Assembly: GCF_019429525.1 (NCBI RefSeq) | Contig: NZ_JAHXZL010000002.1 | Location: 421,369-485,368 of the forward strand | DNA: 64,000 nucleotides | From: Sphingomonas folli | GTDB lineage: Bacteria; Pseudomonadota; Alphaproteobacteria; Sphingomonadales; Sphingomonadaceae | Direction of reading: 5' to 3' | In this document: one piece after another, positions 20,254-30,271 of the stretch | How the letters are laid out: the number at the start of each line of letters is the position of its first letter | Numbering within the stretch: position 1 is the stretch's first letter | Position numbers and translations under genes: made by a program | Notes under the pieces: generated by a model | The model's input: only the letters and a program-made list of their open reading frames with translations | Databases searched by the model: none | Told to the model about the DNA's origin: nothing

Positions 20254-21693
20254 TCACTTCCGGTAGGTCACCTTCTTCACCGCGGCGACGATCTTGTCCG
20301 CGGAGATCAGCGCCAGCTTCTCGAGGTTGGCGGCATAGGGCAGCGGCACGTCCTCGTTGGTGACGCGCAGCACCGGCGCGTCGAGGTCGTCGAAACCCTC
20401 CTCCATCACCACCGCGGCGATCTCCGAGGCGATCGAGCAGGTCGGCCAGCCCTCTTCCACCACCACCAGGCGATTGGTCTTGGCGAGGCTCTTCAGCACC
20501 GTCTTGGTGTCGAGCGGGCGCAACGTCCGCAGGTCGATCACCTCGGCCTCGACCCCCTCGCCCGCCAGCTTCTCGGCGGCCTCGAGCGCGAGCCCGACGC
20601 CGATCGAGTAGCTCACGATCGTCACGTCCTTGCCCTGGCGCATCACGCGCGCCTTGCCGATCGGCAGCACCCAGTCGTCCAGCTTGGGCACCTCGAACGA
20701 GCGGCCGTAGAGCAGCTCGTTCTCGAGGAACACCACCGGGTCCTGGCTGCGGATCGCCGCCTTGAGCAGCCCCTTGGCGTCGGCCGCGTCGTACGGCGCG
20801 ATCACGATCAGGCCGGGGACGCTGGCGTACCACGGGCCGTAGTTCTGCGAGTGCTGCGCGCCGACCCGGCTGGCGGCGCCGTTGGGGCCGCGGAACACGA
20901 TCGGGCAGCGCATCTGGCCGCCGGACATGTAGTTGGTCTTGGCGGCCGAGTTGATGATGTGGTCGATCGCCTGCATGGCGAAGTTGAACGTCATGAACTC
21001 GACGATCGGCTTCAGTCCGCCCATCGCCGCGCCGGTGCCGACGCCGGCGAAGCCGTATTCGGTGATCGGCGTGTCGATCACGCGCTTGTCGCCGAACTCG
21101 TCGAGCAGGCCCTGGGTCACCTTATAGGCGCCCTGATATTGCGCGACCTCCTCGCCCATCACGAACACGCGCGCGTCGGCGCGCATCTCCTCGGCCATCG
21201 CGTCGCGCAGCGCCTCGCGGACGGTCTGCTTCACCATCTCGGTGCCCTCGGGCACCGCGGGGTCGCTCACCTCCGACTCGTGCGCCGCCGCCTCGAACAA
21301 TTGGCGCGCACCGGTGTCGACCTTCTCCTGCGCGGGGTGCGCCGAATCCTCGACCGTGTCGGGCTTCTTCTGCTCGTCGGCCCGGGCGTCGCCGCGCGGC
21401 GAATCGTCCTTGGTCGCGGCGGGCGCGGGGTCACCCGCCCCGGCCTCCTCGCCCTCGCCGGCGAGCTGCAGGATCACGGTGCCGACCTTCACGCCGTCGG
21501 TACCCTCGGCGACCAGGATCTTGGAGACGGTGCCCTCGTCGACCGCCTCGAACTCCATCGTCGCCTTGTCGGTCTCGATCTCGGCCATGATGTCGCCGGA
21601 CTTCACGGAGTCGCCCTCCTTGACCAGCCACTTGGCGAGCGTGCCCTCCTCCATCGTCGGGGACAGCGCCGGCATCTTGATGTCGATCGCCAT
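20254..21693 (-). CDS. pdhB: pyruvate dehydrogenase E1 component subunit beta with N-terminal lipoyl domain
   Basis: A 479-residue protein. Residues 1-78 are a lipoyl domain ([19 protein letters not shown], lipoyl-Lys in [10 protein letters not shown]), then a Pro/Ala/Asp-rich linker, then the E1-beta transketolase domain from about 155 ([48 protein letters not shown]). With PdhA it decarboxylates pyruvate and acetylates lipoyl groups for acetyl-CoA synthesis. The lipoyl fusion on E1-beta is typical of alphaproteobacteria. The start is 1 nt after the pdhA stop. E2 and E3 genes are not in the window. Confidence 0.96.
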   Translation of the reverse strand: MAIDIKMPALSPTMEEGTLAKWLVKEGDSVKSGDIMAEIETDKATMEFEAVDEGTVSKILVAEGTDGVKVGTVILQLAGEGEEAGAGDPAPAATKDDSPRGDARADEQKKPDTVEDSAHPAQEKVDTGARQLFEAAAHESEVSDPAVPEGTEMVKQTVREALRDAMAEEMRADARVFVMGEEVAQYQGAYKVTQGLLDEFGDKRVIDTPITEYGFAGVGTGAAMGGLKPIVEFMTFNFAMQAIDHIINSAAKTNYMSGGQMRCPIVFRGPNGAASRVGAQHSQNYGPWYASVPGLIVIAPYDAADAKGLLKAAIRSQDPVVFLENELLYGRSFEVPKLDDWVLPIGKARVMRQGKDVTIVSYSIGVGLALEAAEKLAGEGVEAEVIDLRTLRPLDTKTVLKSLAKTNRLVVVEEGWPTCSIASEIAAVVMEEGFDDLDAPVLRVTNEDVPLPYAANLEKLALISADKIVAAVKKVTYRK

Positions 21694-21694
21694 C

Positions 21695-22765
21695 TCAATA
21701 CTTCTCCACCAGGACGTCGGTATACAGTTCGGCCGGCTCGGGCTCGGGGGTGCTCTCGGCGAAGTCGGCCGCCTCGTTCACCTGCTTGCGGATGCGCTGC
21801 TCGATCGCCTTGAAGTCCTCTTCCTTGGCACCGTGCGTCTCGGACAACGTGCGCTTCACCGCCTCGATCGGGTCGGACTTGTCGCGGACCGCCTGCACCT
21901 CGTCGCGCGAGCGGTATTTGGCGGGATCGGACATCGAGTGGCCGCGGTAGCGATAGGTCTTCATCTCGAGGATGATCGGCCCCTTGCCCGCGCGCACCCA
22001 GGCGAGCGCCTCCTCCGCCGCGCCGCGCGCCGCCAGCACGTCCATGCCGTCGATCTGCAGGCCCGGGATGCGGAAGCTCTCGCCGCGCTTGTAGAGCTGG
22101 TCCTCGGACGAGGCGCGGTTCACGCTGGTGCCCATGGCGTATTGGTTGTTCTCGATCACGAAGATGATCGGCAGCTTCCACAGCTCGGCCATGTTGAAGG
22201 CCTCGTACACCTGGCCCTGGTTGGCTGCGCCGTCGCCGAAATAGGCGAGGCAGACCCCGCCGTCCTCGCTGTACTTGTGCTTGAACGCGAGACCGGCGCC
22301 GAGCGACACCTGCGCGCCGACGATGCCGTGGCCGCCGTAGAACTTATGCTCGACGCTGAACATGTGCATCGAGCCGCCCTTGCCCTTGGAGATGCCGGCC
22401 TGACGCCCGGTCAGCTCCGCCATCACGTCCTTGGGCGGGATCCCGCACAGCAGCATATGGCCGTGGTCGCGATAGCCGGTGATCACCGAATCGGCCTCGG
22501 TCAGCGCCGACTGGAGCCCGACCGCGACTGCTTCCTGGCCGATGTACAGGTGGCAGAAGCCACCGATCAGGCCCAGGCCGTAGAGCTGCCCGGCCTTCTC
22601 CTCGAAGCGGCGGATTAGCAGCATGTCCTCGTAGAATTTGAGCAGCTCTTCCTTGCTGGCGTCGTACGGACGCGGGTCCGACGGGCGCTCGCGATTCGTC
22701 TTGTGCGGGTCGGCGGGGGGCGTGTCGCCGGCCGGTGCCGGGCTGCGTGCTGGGGCTTTTGCCAC
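21695..22765 (-). CDS. pdhA: pyruvate dehydrogenase E1 component subunit alpha
   Basis: A 356-residue thiamine-diphosphate enzyme subunit. The TPP motif begins [17 protein letters not shown] and ends [30 protein letters not shown] and [15 protein letters not shown] (phosphorylation-loop region in homologues) are also conserved. It is the catalytic alpha chain of the pyruvate dehydrogenase E1 heterotetramer. Start is GTG 22765, with GAGG 11 nt upstream. The N-terminal 30 residues are Pro/Ala-rich. It is first of a two-gene operon with pdhB. Confidence 0.96.
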   Translation of the reverse strand: MAKAPARSPAPAGDTPPADPHKTNRERPSDPRPYDASKEELLKFYEDMLLIRRFEEKAGQLYGLGLIGGFCHLYIGQEAVAVGLQSALTEADSVITGYRDHGHMLLCGIPPKDVMAELTGRQAGISKGKGGSMHMFSVEHKFYGGHGIVGAQVSLGAGLAFKHKYSEDGGVCLAYFGDGAANQGQVYEAFNMAELWKLPIIFVIENNQYAMGTSVNRASSEDQLYKRGESFRIPGLQIDGMDVLAARGAAEEALAWVRAGKGPIILEMKTYRYRGHSMSDPAKYRSRDEVQAVRDKSDPIEAVKRTLSETHGAKEEDFKAIEQRIRKQVNEAADFAESTPEPEPAELYTDVLVEKY

Positions 22766-22879
22766 GATGGACAGGACCTCATTCCTTGGGAAGATGCGCG
22801 CCTATAGGCGCGGGTCGCGTCGGACTGCAAACCCCACCGGCTTGCAAGGGTTTCGACGCGGGTCTAGGCCGCTGCTCCG

Positions 22880-24243
22880 ATGCACGCCCCGATCGACCCG
22901 CCGGCCGCGCCGCGCCACCCGTTACGCATCGCCGATTTCCGCGCCTATTGGCTCGCGCGCTTCTCGGGGACGATCGCGATCAGCGCGCAGGCGATCATCA
23001 TCGGCTGGCAGGTCTACAGCCTCGCGCGCCAGACGATGGACATCCGCGACGCCGCCTTCCTGCTCGGCATGATCGGGCTGGTCCAGTTCATCCCCTTGTT
23101 CCTGCTGACGCCGGTCGTGGGGCTGGTGGCGGACACGGTCGACCGGCGCTGGATCGTGCGCGGCACCACCGCGCTGCTGGTGCTCAACGCCGTGACGCTC
23201 GGCCTGCTGACCTGGTCCGGCCAGCTCGGGCTTCCCTATCTTTTCATTTCCGCGGTGCTGATCGGTGTCGCGCGTGCCTTCTCGGGACCCGCTTATTCCG
23301 CGCTGGCGCCGAACCTCGTCCCCAAGGAGAGCCTGCCGACCGCGATCGCGATCTCCTCGATCGCCTGGCAGTTCGGCACGATCGCGGGGCCGAGCGTCGG
23401 CGGGCTGCTCTACGCGTTCCATCCCGACGTGGCTTACGGGGTGATTGCGGGGCTGCTGCTGCTCGCGCTCGGGCTGATGTTCCTGATCGGCAAGGTCCCC
23501 CAGCCGCCCGCGCAGAAGGACCGCCAGCCGCTCCAGCGCATCCTCGACGGCTTCGCCTATGTCCGCCGCAACCGGCTGGTGCTGGCGGCGATCACGCTCG
23601 ACCTGTTCGCGGTGCTGCTGGCGGGCGCGACCGCGCTGCTGCCGATCTTCGCGCGCGACATCCTCCACGTCGGCGCCTCCGGGCTGGGCGTGCTGGCGGC
23701 GGGGATGGGGATCGGCGCGGCGAGCACCGCGATCTGGTTCTCGTTCCGGCCGATGAAGCGCAACGTCGGCGTCAAGATGCTCGCCGCGGTGGTGGTGTTC
23801 GGGCTGGGCATCCTGACCTTCGGCGTCGCCACCCAGCTGACCGACGCGCTCGGGATCACCCATGTCGCGCTCGGCGCGGGGCTGCCGGTGCTCCAGACCG
23901 ACTTCCTGCTCAGCCTCGTCGGGCTGATCGTCGCGGGCGGCGCCGATATGGTCTCGGTCTATGTCCGCAGCTCGCTGATCCAGCTGCACACGCCCGACGC
24001 GATGCGCGGGCGCGTCAGCGCGGTGTCGCAGCTCACCATCTCGGCGTCGAACGAGCTCGGCGAGGCGGAGAGCGGGCTGATGGCGTCGCTGCTCGGCCCG
24101 GTCGGCGCGGTGGTGTTCGGCGGGGTCGGCGCGATCGCGATCACGCTGATCTGGGCGCGGCTGTTCCCGGAACTGAAGCGGGCGCGTACCTTTGACCCGC
24201 CCGAGATGCTAGAGACCGAACCCCAGCACGGAGTAGCGCAGCC

Positions 24244-24247
<4 letters not shown>
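22880..24247 (+). CDS. MFS transporter, DHA3/EntS-like
   Basis: A 455-residue inner-membrane protein with about twelve hydrophobic segments. It shows the opening [19 protein letters not shown] and the family region [21 protein letters not shown], characteristic of the enterobactin-exporter-like (MFS_3) branch. The cytoplasmic loop [11 protein letters not shown] corresponds to the MFS A-motif. Substrate is unknown. It overlaps cysK by 4 nt (ATGA at 24244), so it could export a cysteine-related compound, but that link is only positional. Confidence 0.9.
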
Positions 24248-25164
<917 letters not shown>

Positions 25165-25165
25165 G

Positions 25166-26521
25166 CTGGCGAGCGTCAGCGCGCGGACGGGCGCGCTCCT
25201 CGGCGGGATCGCGCTGCTCGCCGTGGCGGGGCCGGTGGTGGTGATCCAGCGCACGCCGGCGGTGCCGCGCGCGATCGCGGCCAAGGTGCGCGTGCCGCAG
25301 CGGGTCGCGCCGCCGACCGAGCTCCCCGAGGTCGAGCCGGTTGAGCTGCAGGATCTCACCGCCGAGGAGGCGCGCGCCTATAACGCGGGCATCCCGTTCG
25401 TGCGCGGCCCCAAGCCGGCGGCGCAGCCGTTCCGCTTCGCCGGCGACTCGGCGGCGCTGGCGCGCGCGACCGACTGCCTCGCCGCCGCGGCCTGGTATGA
25501 GGCGGGCGACGATGCCGCGGGGCAGCGCGCGGTGGCACAGGTGGTGCTCAACCGGCTGCGCCATCCCGCCTTCCCCAAGACGGTCTGCGGCGTCGTCTTC
25601 CAGGGATCCGAGCGCAGCACCGGCTGCCAGTTCACCTTCACCTGCGACGGCGCGCTGGCGCGGCACCCGAGCGGCCCGGCCTGGGATCGCGCGCGCAAGG
25701 TCGCCGAGGCGGCGCTGGCGGGCAAGGTCGAGAAGAAGGTCGGCTATGCGACACACTACCACACCGACTGGGTGGTGCCGTACTGGAGCTCCAGCCTCGA
25801 CAAGATCGCCGAGGTCCACACCCACCTGTTCTTCCGCTGGACCGGCTGGTGGGGCACGCCCCCCGCGTTCCGCCGCACGGTGTCCAGCGCGGAGCCGGTG
25901 ATCGCCGCGCTCGCCGCGGTGTCGCCCGCGCATCAGCTGAGCGGCGCGCTGGCGGAGGCGGACGCCGCGACCGCAGCGGCGGCGCCGCTGCTCGCGGGGG
26001 CGCCCGGGCCGGCGCCGGCGGCGACGCCGTTGGCGGGCGACGAGGACGCCTTCGCGATGGTGCTGGGGAGCGACTCGCCCGAGCGCTTCGTCGACGCCGC
26101 GCGCGCGGCATGCGGGGAGCGCGCGCGGTGCAAGTTCATGGGCTGGACCGACCGCGCGCAGCTGCCGGGGAGCGCCACCATGACGCCGCAGCAGATGGCG
26201 GCGATGTCGTTCAGCTATCTCCGCAACAAGGACGCGGGGATCGAGCGGATGCTGTGGAACTGCAAGGAGTTCCCGCGCACCGGCCCGGGCCTGTGCATGC
26301 GGAGACAGGCGATCCCGCAGCTCGCGCCGCCGTCGGGCGCGCTGCCGGGAGGACCGGAGCCGCTGGACGGGGTGCGGCGACGCGAGGGAACGGGGGTGAG
26401 AAACTCCCTGCCTTCGGGCGCATCAGGTGAACTGCGTCCCACGTTGCCGAGGTCGGACCGACCGGATGCCGGCACCGCCACGAACCCCGCTCCCGCGGCG
26501 AAGCCCCGGCCCCTCCACTGA
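25166..26521 (+). CDS. cell wall hydrolase (SleB/CwlJ type), apparent CTG start
   Basis: A 451-residue protein if started at CTG 25166, or 432 from GTG 25223. The hydrolase_2 domain lies at about residues 100-215: DCLAAAAWYEAG with the likely catalytic Glu near 112, QRAVAQVVLNRLRHP, and CQFTFTCDG. It would cleave peptidoglycan glycan strands in the periplasm. CTG 25166 has GGAG exactly 7 nt upstream, follows the cysK stop by 1 nt, and restores an N-terminal anchor (GALLGGIALLAVAGPVVV). The GTG has no ribosome site and cuts that anchor. The last 60 residues are low-complexity and run toward the repeat element, so the tail may be an eroded end. Confidence 0.8.
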   Translation: MASVSARTGALLGGIALLAVAGPVVVIQRTPAVPRAIAAKVRVPQRVAPPTELPEVEPVELQDLTAEEARAYNAGIPFVRGPKPAAQPFRFAGDSAALARATDCLAAAAWYEAGDDAAGQRAVAQVVLNRLRHPAFPKTVCGVVFQGSERSTGCQFTFTCDGALARHPSGPAWDRARKVAEAALAGKVEKKVGYATHYHTDWVVPYWSSSLDKIAEVHTHLFFRWTGWWGTPPAFRRTVSSAEPVIAALAAVSPAHQLSGALAEADAATAAAAPLLAGAPGPAPAATPLAGDEDAFAMVLGSDSPERFVDAARAACGERARCKFMGWTDRAQLPGSATMTPQQMAAMSFSYLRNKDAGIERMLWNCKEFPRTGPGLCMRRQAIPQLAPPSGALPGGPEPLDGVRRREGTGVRNSLPSGASGELRPTLPRSDRPDAGTATNPAPAAKPRPLH

Positions 26522-26544
26522 AGGAGAGCGGTGCGAGACCGTAA

Positions 26545-26750
26545 GATCCTCCCCGCTCGCGGGGAGGGGGACCGCCCGGCGCAGCCGGGTGGTGGAGGGG
26601 GTTCGCCCCGAACACACCGGCCCGCGCGCGGAGAGCCCCCGCCGTCAGCGCTGACGCGCTGCCAGTGCGGGCGAGATGGTGTCCCCCGGACACCATCTTG
26701 GCTTGCTGAAGGCAAGCCAAAGCCCGCACTCCCCGCGAGCGGGGAGGATC
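26545..26750. repeat. composite hairpin repeat, copy B (inverted relative to copy A)
   Basis: The element is bounded by a perfect 22-bp inverted repeat: GATCCTCCCCGCTCGCGGGG plus AG at 26545-26566, and its complement at 26729-26750. The interior, read on the minus strand, repeats the order of copy A at 7006-7228: the GGCTTGCC/CAAGCC hairpin, then GATGGTGTCC/GGACACCATC, then CGCCCGCACTGG, then CCCCCTCCACCA. The loop of the first hairpin differs while its stem is kept. It lies between the convergent hydrolase and acyl-CoA dehydrogenase genes. Confidence 0.85.
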
Positions 26751-26760
26751 TTCAGCACCC

Positions 26761-28563
26761 TCACGCCGCCGCGAACATCTCCGGCGGCAGCGCCATGATC
26801 GCCTCGGCGCCGCCCTCGATCTTGCGGCGCAGCGCGCCCGCCTCGGGCAGCACGCGCTCGGCATAGAAGCGCGCGGTGATCAGCTTGGCCTCCAGGAAGG
26901 CGGCGTCGCCCGCGCCCTCCCCCTTCAGCCGCGCCGCCGCGCCCGCCATGCGCAGCCACATCAGCCCGACCGCGACCACGCCGACGAGGTGCATGTACGG
27001 CACCGCCCCCGCGCCGACGTTGTTCGGGTCCTTCATCCCGTTCGCCAGGAACCACATCGTCGCCGCCTGGAGCTCGCCCGCGGCCTTCTCCAGCCGCGCG
27101 GTGAGGTCGGCGGTGGCGGGCTCGCCCTTCCCCGCCGCGATCTCGTCCATCACCAGCTTGCCGAACGCCTGTACCGCGCGGCCGCCGTTGAGTGCGAGCT
27201 TGCGCCCCACCAGGTCCATGGCCTGCACGCCGTTGGTGCCCTCGTAGATCATCGCGATCCGGGCATCGCGGACGTACTGCTCCATGCCCCATTCGGCGAT
27301 ATAGCCGTGCCCGCCATAGACCTGCTGCGCGTTGGTGGCGATCTCATAGCCGCGGTCGGTGCCGACGCCCTTGATCACCGGCGTGAGCAGCCCCAGCAGG
27401 TCGCCGGCGAGCTGGCGCTCCGCCTCGTCGGTGGCGTGATGCTCGAGATCGGCCTGGAGCGCGCCCCACAGGCAGAGCGCGCGAAGCCCCTCGGTCCAGG
27501 CCTTGCCCTCCATCAGCATGCGCCGCACGTCGGGGTGGACGAAGAGCGTGTCGGCCTTCTCGCCGGGCTCGGCCGGACCCCTGAGCGCGCGGCCCTGGCG
27601 GCGGTCCTTCGCATATTGCACCGCGTTCTGATACGCCGTCTCGGCCACGCCGAGCCCCTGGAGCCCGACGCCGAGCCGCGCCGCGTTCATCATGATGAAC
27701 ATCGCGGCGAGGCCCTTCATCTCCTCGCCGACGAGCCAGCCGGTCGCGCCGTCATAGTTCATCACGCAGGTCGAGTTGGCGTGGATGCCCATCTTGTGCT
27801 CGATCGAGCCGCAGCTCACCGCGTTGCGCTCGCCCAGCGAGCCGTCGTCGTTGACCAGCACCTTGGGCACCACGAACAGCGAGATGCCCTTGGAGCTGTC
27901 GGGGGCGCCCGGGGTCTTCGCCAGCACGAGGTGGATGATATTGTCGGTCAGGTCGTGCTCGCCCGCCGAGATGAAGATCTTCGTGCCCGTGATCTGGTAG
28001 CTGCCGTCCGCCTGCGGCTCGGCGCGGGTGCGGATCAGGCCGAGGTCGGTGCCGCATTGCGGCTCCGTGAGGTTCATCGTGCCGCCCCACTCGCCCGAGA
28101 CCATCTTGGGCAGATACTTCTGCTGCTGCTCGGGGCTGCCCTTCACCAGCAGCGCGGCGATCGCGCCGTGCGCCAGGCCCGGGTACATCGCGAACGCCAT
28201 GTTCGCCGAGATCATATATTCCTGGAAGGCGGTGGAGACGACGTGCGGCATGCCCTGGCCGCCGAACGCCTCGGGCGCGCTCAGCGTGCCCCAGCCCGAC
28301 TCGACGAACTGCGTATAGGCCTCCTTGAACCCCTTGGGTGTCGTCACGCTGCCGTCGGGGTGACGGGTGCAGCCCTCCAGATCGCCCGATTGGTTGAGCG
28401 GGAACAGCACCTCGGCGACGAAGCGGCCGCCCTCCTCGAGCACCGCCTCGACCGTGTCGGGCGTGGCGGCGGCGAAGCCGGGGACGTTGGCGTAGCGATC
28501 AAGTCCGATCACCTGCTCGAGGACGAAGCGGGTGTCGCGGATCGGAGGAACATATTGCGGCAT
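26761..28563 (-). CDS. acyl-CoA dehydrogenase (long, FadE/AcdB-like with C-terminal extension)
   Basis: A 600-residue flavoenzyme that oxidises acyl-CoA to enoyl-CoA. Features are MNLTEPQCGTDLG and GTKIFISAGEHDL (FAD/acyl contacts), then VYGGHGYIAEWGMEQYVRDARIAMIYEGTNG, and a C-terminal helical extension typical of the ~600-residue class. ATG 28563 (MPQYVPPIRD) is where family members begin; the upstream frame overlaps merR. The substrate chain length is not deducible. It is 4 bp downstream of a LiuR-like regulator gene and probably co-transcribed with it. Confidence 0.93.
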   Translation of the reverse strand: MPQYVPPIRDTRFVLEQVIGLDRYANVPGFAAATPDTVEAVLEEGGRFVAEVLFPLNQSGDLEGCTRHPDGSVTTPKGFKEAYTQFVESGWGTLSAPEAFGGQGMPHVVSTAFQEYMISANMAFAMYPGLAHGAIAALLVKGSPEQQQKYLPKMVSGEWGGTMNLTEPQCGTDLGLIRTRAEPQADGSYQITGTKIFISAGEHDLTDNIIHLVLAKTPGAPDSSKGISLFVVPKVLVNDDGSLGERNAVSCGSIEHKMGIHANSTCVMNYDGATGWLVGEEMKGLAAMFIMMNAARLGVGLQGLGVAETAYQNAVQYAKDRRQGRALRGPAEPGEKADTLFVHPDVRRMLMEGKAWTEGLRALCLWGALQADLEHHATDEAERQLAGDLLGLLTPVIKGVGTDRGYEIATNAQQVYGGHGYIAEWGMEQYVRDARIAMIYEGTNGVQAMDLVGRKLALNGGRAVQAFGKLVMDEIAAGKGEPATADLTARLEKAAGELQAATMWFLANGMKDPNNVGAGAVPYMHLVGVVAVGLMWLRMAGAAARLKGEGAGDAAFLEAKLITARFYAERVLPEAGALRRKIEGGAEAIMALPPEMFAAA

Positions 28564-28567
28564 CGTC

Positions 28568-28999
28568 TCAGTCTTCCTTGGCTGCGCCACCCTCGACCAC
28601 CGTCAGGAACTCGGCCAGTTCGGTGATCGCGGCGTCGATATCGTGCTTCTGTTGGTGGAGCGCGGCGATGCGCTCGCGGCAGCGCTCGATCGCCACCGCG
28701 CGCTGCTTCTGCCGGCCGTCACCGACGTCGTAGAGGTCGATCATCTCGCGGATGTCGGCGAGGCTGAAGCCCACGCGCTTGCCCCGCAGGATCCACGCCA
28801 GCCGGGCGCGGTCGCGGTGCGAGTAGATCCGCACCATCCCCCGCCGCTCCGGCGCGATCAGCCCCTCGTCCTCGTAGAAGCGCAGCGCGCGCGGCGTCAC
28901 GCCGAACTCGGCCGACAGGTCGGTGATGGTGAAATGGTCGCGGTCCGCGCGCGGCGGCACGACGGCATAAGCGGCAGACGCGTCGAGAAGGTCGCTCAT
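28568..28999 (-). CDS. MerR family regulator, LiuR-like
   Basis: A 143-residue protein with a MerR winged helix: FTITDLSAEFGVTPRALRFYEDEGLI at about residues 23-48, then RGKRVGFSLADIREMIDLYD. The C-terminal helix is a coiled-coil dimerisation segment with no Cys-rich metal site, which excludes most metal-sensing MerR types. The sequence and its neighbour, an acyl-CoA dehydrogenase, fit the LiuR group that controls branched-chain amino acid and fatty acid breakdown. A matching palindrome lies 21-36 bp upstream of its start. Confidence 0.85.
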   Translation of the reverse strand: MSDLLDASAAYAVVPPRADRDHFTITDLSAEFGVTPRALRFYEDEGLIAPERRGMVRIYSHRDRARLAWILRGKRVGFSLADIREMIDLYDVGDGRQKQRAVAIERCRERIAALHQQKHDIDAAITELAEFLTVVEGGAAKED

Positions 29000-29019
29000 G
29001 ACCAGCGAGGTAACTTCCC

Positions 29020-29035
29020 TTTACGTGAACGTCAA
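29020..29035 (-). promoter_or_regulatory. LiuR/MerR-type operator-promoter
   Basis: TTTACGTGAACGTCAA is a near-perfect palindrome with core ACGT-ga-ACGT (wait of one mismatch in the outer TTT/CAA arms). On the minus strand it reads TTGACGTTCACGTAAA, in which TTGACG can serve as the -35 box, and TTACCT 16 nt further on as a -10. This is 21 bp before the regulator start. It resembles the TTGACGT-ACGTCAA pattern I recall for LiuR; binding by this MerR protein is inferred. Confidence 0.65.
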
Positions 29036-29114
29036 CTGGCGTCTCCTGCTGCCGCGTGAGGAGAGGACAGCGCCGCGGACGGCACGTCCGGGGCGCTTGG
29101 CAGACGAGGTGGAT

Positions 29115-29615
29115 CTACCCGTCGCCGCACAGCAGCCGTCCATCGGCGCCGCGCGTGCGGCTCGCCTCGGCGACCGAGTCGCTCAATCGCTCGAGACGAA
29201 GCCCCGCGAGCGAGGCGCGGCCGGTGCAGCGCGAGTCGCAGGCGGCCGGCAGCGTCGCAGGGACGATCAGCGCGTCATGGTCGTAGCGCAGTGCGACGGT
29301 GCAGCCCCCGCCCCAGTCGACCTCGAGGGTCGAGCCGGGGCGCGCCGACCCGCGCGCGACGCAGCGCTGGCCCGCGCCATAGTCGACGCTCGTGCCCGTG
29401 CGGAGAACGCTGTCCCCCGGGACGAGGCAGAGCCGCGCGGTCTCCGCGGCGAACACGCCGACCGGCCGCTCGCGCGCCGGCGCCGCGATCAGCCCCGCCG
29501 CGCCCGCCGAGCGCTCCAGCGCGGCGCCGGCGGCTGGGCCGGCCGGCGGGGTCGGTGTCGCACGATCGCAGCCGGCGAGCAGCAGCGCCGCGAGCGCGAG
29601 CGCACGCCCCGTCAC
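29115..29615 (-). CDS. hypothetical lipoprotein
   Basis: A 166-residue protein. GTG 29615 overlaps the hisI stop by 4 nt (GTGA). The N-terminus [18 protein letters not shown] is a lipoprotein signal with lipobox LAGC, giving a lipidated Cys at about 16. The mature part has several Cys residues ([41 protein letters not shown]) that may form disulfides. No known domain is recognised. It is translationally coupled to hisI, which probably reflects gene packing rather than shared function. Confidence 0.7.
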   Translation of the reverse strand: MTGRALALAALLLAGCDRATPTPPAGPAAGAALERSAGAAGLIAAPARERPVGVFAAETARLCLVPGDSVLRTGTSVDYGAGQRCVARGSARPGSTLEVDWGGGCTVALRYDHDALIVPATLPAACDSRCTGRASLAGLRLERLSDSVAEASRTRGADGRLLCGDG

Positions 29616-29992
29616 GCCACCGGGCTCAGCGCGCCCTCCCCCGGCCCCACGCCGGGTGCGACCCGACGGTAGAAGCAGCTGCGCGCGCCGGTGTGGCAGG
29701 CGGGGCCCGCGGGGTCGACGATCAGCCACAGCGAGTCCTGGTCGCAGTCGACGCGGAGCTCGGCGACGCGCAGCACGTTGCCCGAGGTCTCCCCCTTCTT
29801 CCACAACCGCCCGCGGCTGCGCGAGAAGAAGGTCGCCTCGCCTGTCGCGCGCGTGGCGGCGATCGCCGCCGCGTCCATATGCGCCACCATCAGCAGCTCG
29901 CCGGTGGTACGGTCGGTCACCACCGCGGTGACCAGCCCGGCCGAGTCGAACTTGGGGAGGAAGTCGGTGCCGGTCTCGCGCGTGTCGGTCAT
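29612..29992 (-). CDS. hisI: phosphoribosyl-AMP cyclohydrolase
   Basis: A 126-residue enzyme for the third step of histidine synthesis, opening the adenine ring of phosphoribosyl-AMP. The metal-binding motifs are visible: [15 protein letters not shown], with [13 protein letters not shown] following, and [19 protein letters not shown] 29992 gives the usual length; the longer frame upstream is low-complexity. The rest of the his pathway is not nearby, so it is an isolated his gene. Confidence 0.95.
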   Translation of the reverse strand: MTDTRETGTDFLPKFDSAGLVTAVVTDRTTGELLMVAHMDAAAIAATRATGEATFFSRSRGRLWKKGETSGNVLRVAELRVDCDQDSLWLIVDPAGPACHTGARSCFYRRVAPGVGPGEGALSPVA

Positions 29993-30271
29993 GTCGCCGA
30001 GGTAGAGCGTGTCGCGGCCGGTTTGAAGCCGCGATATGGGTCGTGGACGCGGCCTGTCGCTGACCGCGCGCCGGCCAGGGCCGGAGCACAGCTGGCAAGC
30101 TCCCGCGGACCAGGCGGCGGGCTCGTGCCGCGAGGCGCCGGGTCGAGCCGGGCGCGCGAGCCACTCACGCCGTCGCGACCGGGCCCCGGCGCGCACGGTG
30201 GACAGGGCCGCCGATCACGCCGGTTGAAGCTGGGCCAGGAACCAGCCTCCGTGCTGGAACGTACCCTCGCG

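Noticed and set aside
20254..21693. Fusion of a lipoyl domain to PdhB as a novelty
   Set aside because: This fusion is the ordinary architecture of the alphaproteobacterial E1-beta subunit.
30036..30227. 63-codon plus-strand frame in the hisI-phrB gap
   Set aside because: It is Arg/Ala-rich, has no ribosome site or family pattern, and looks like random open frame in GC-rich intergenic DNA.
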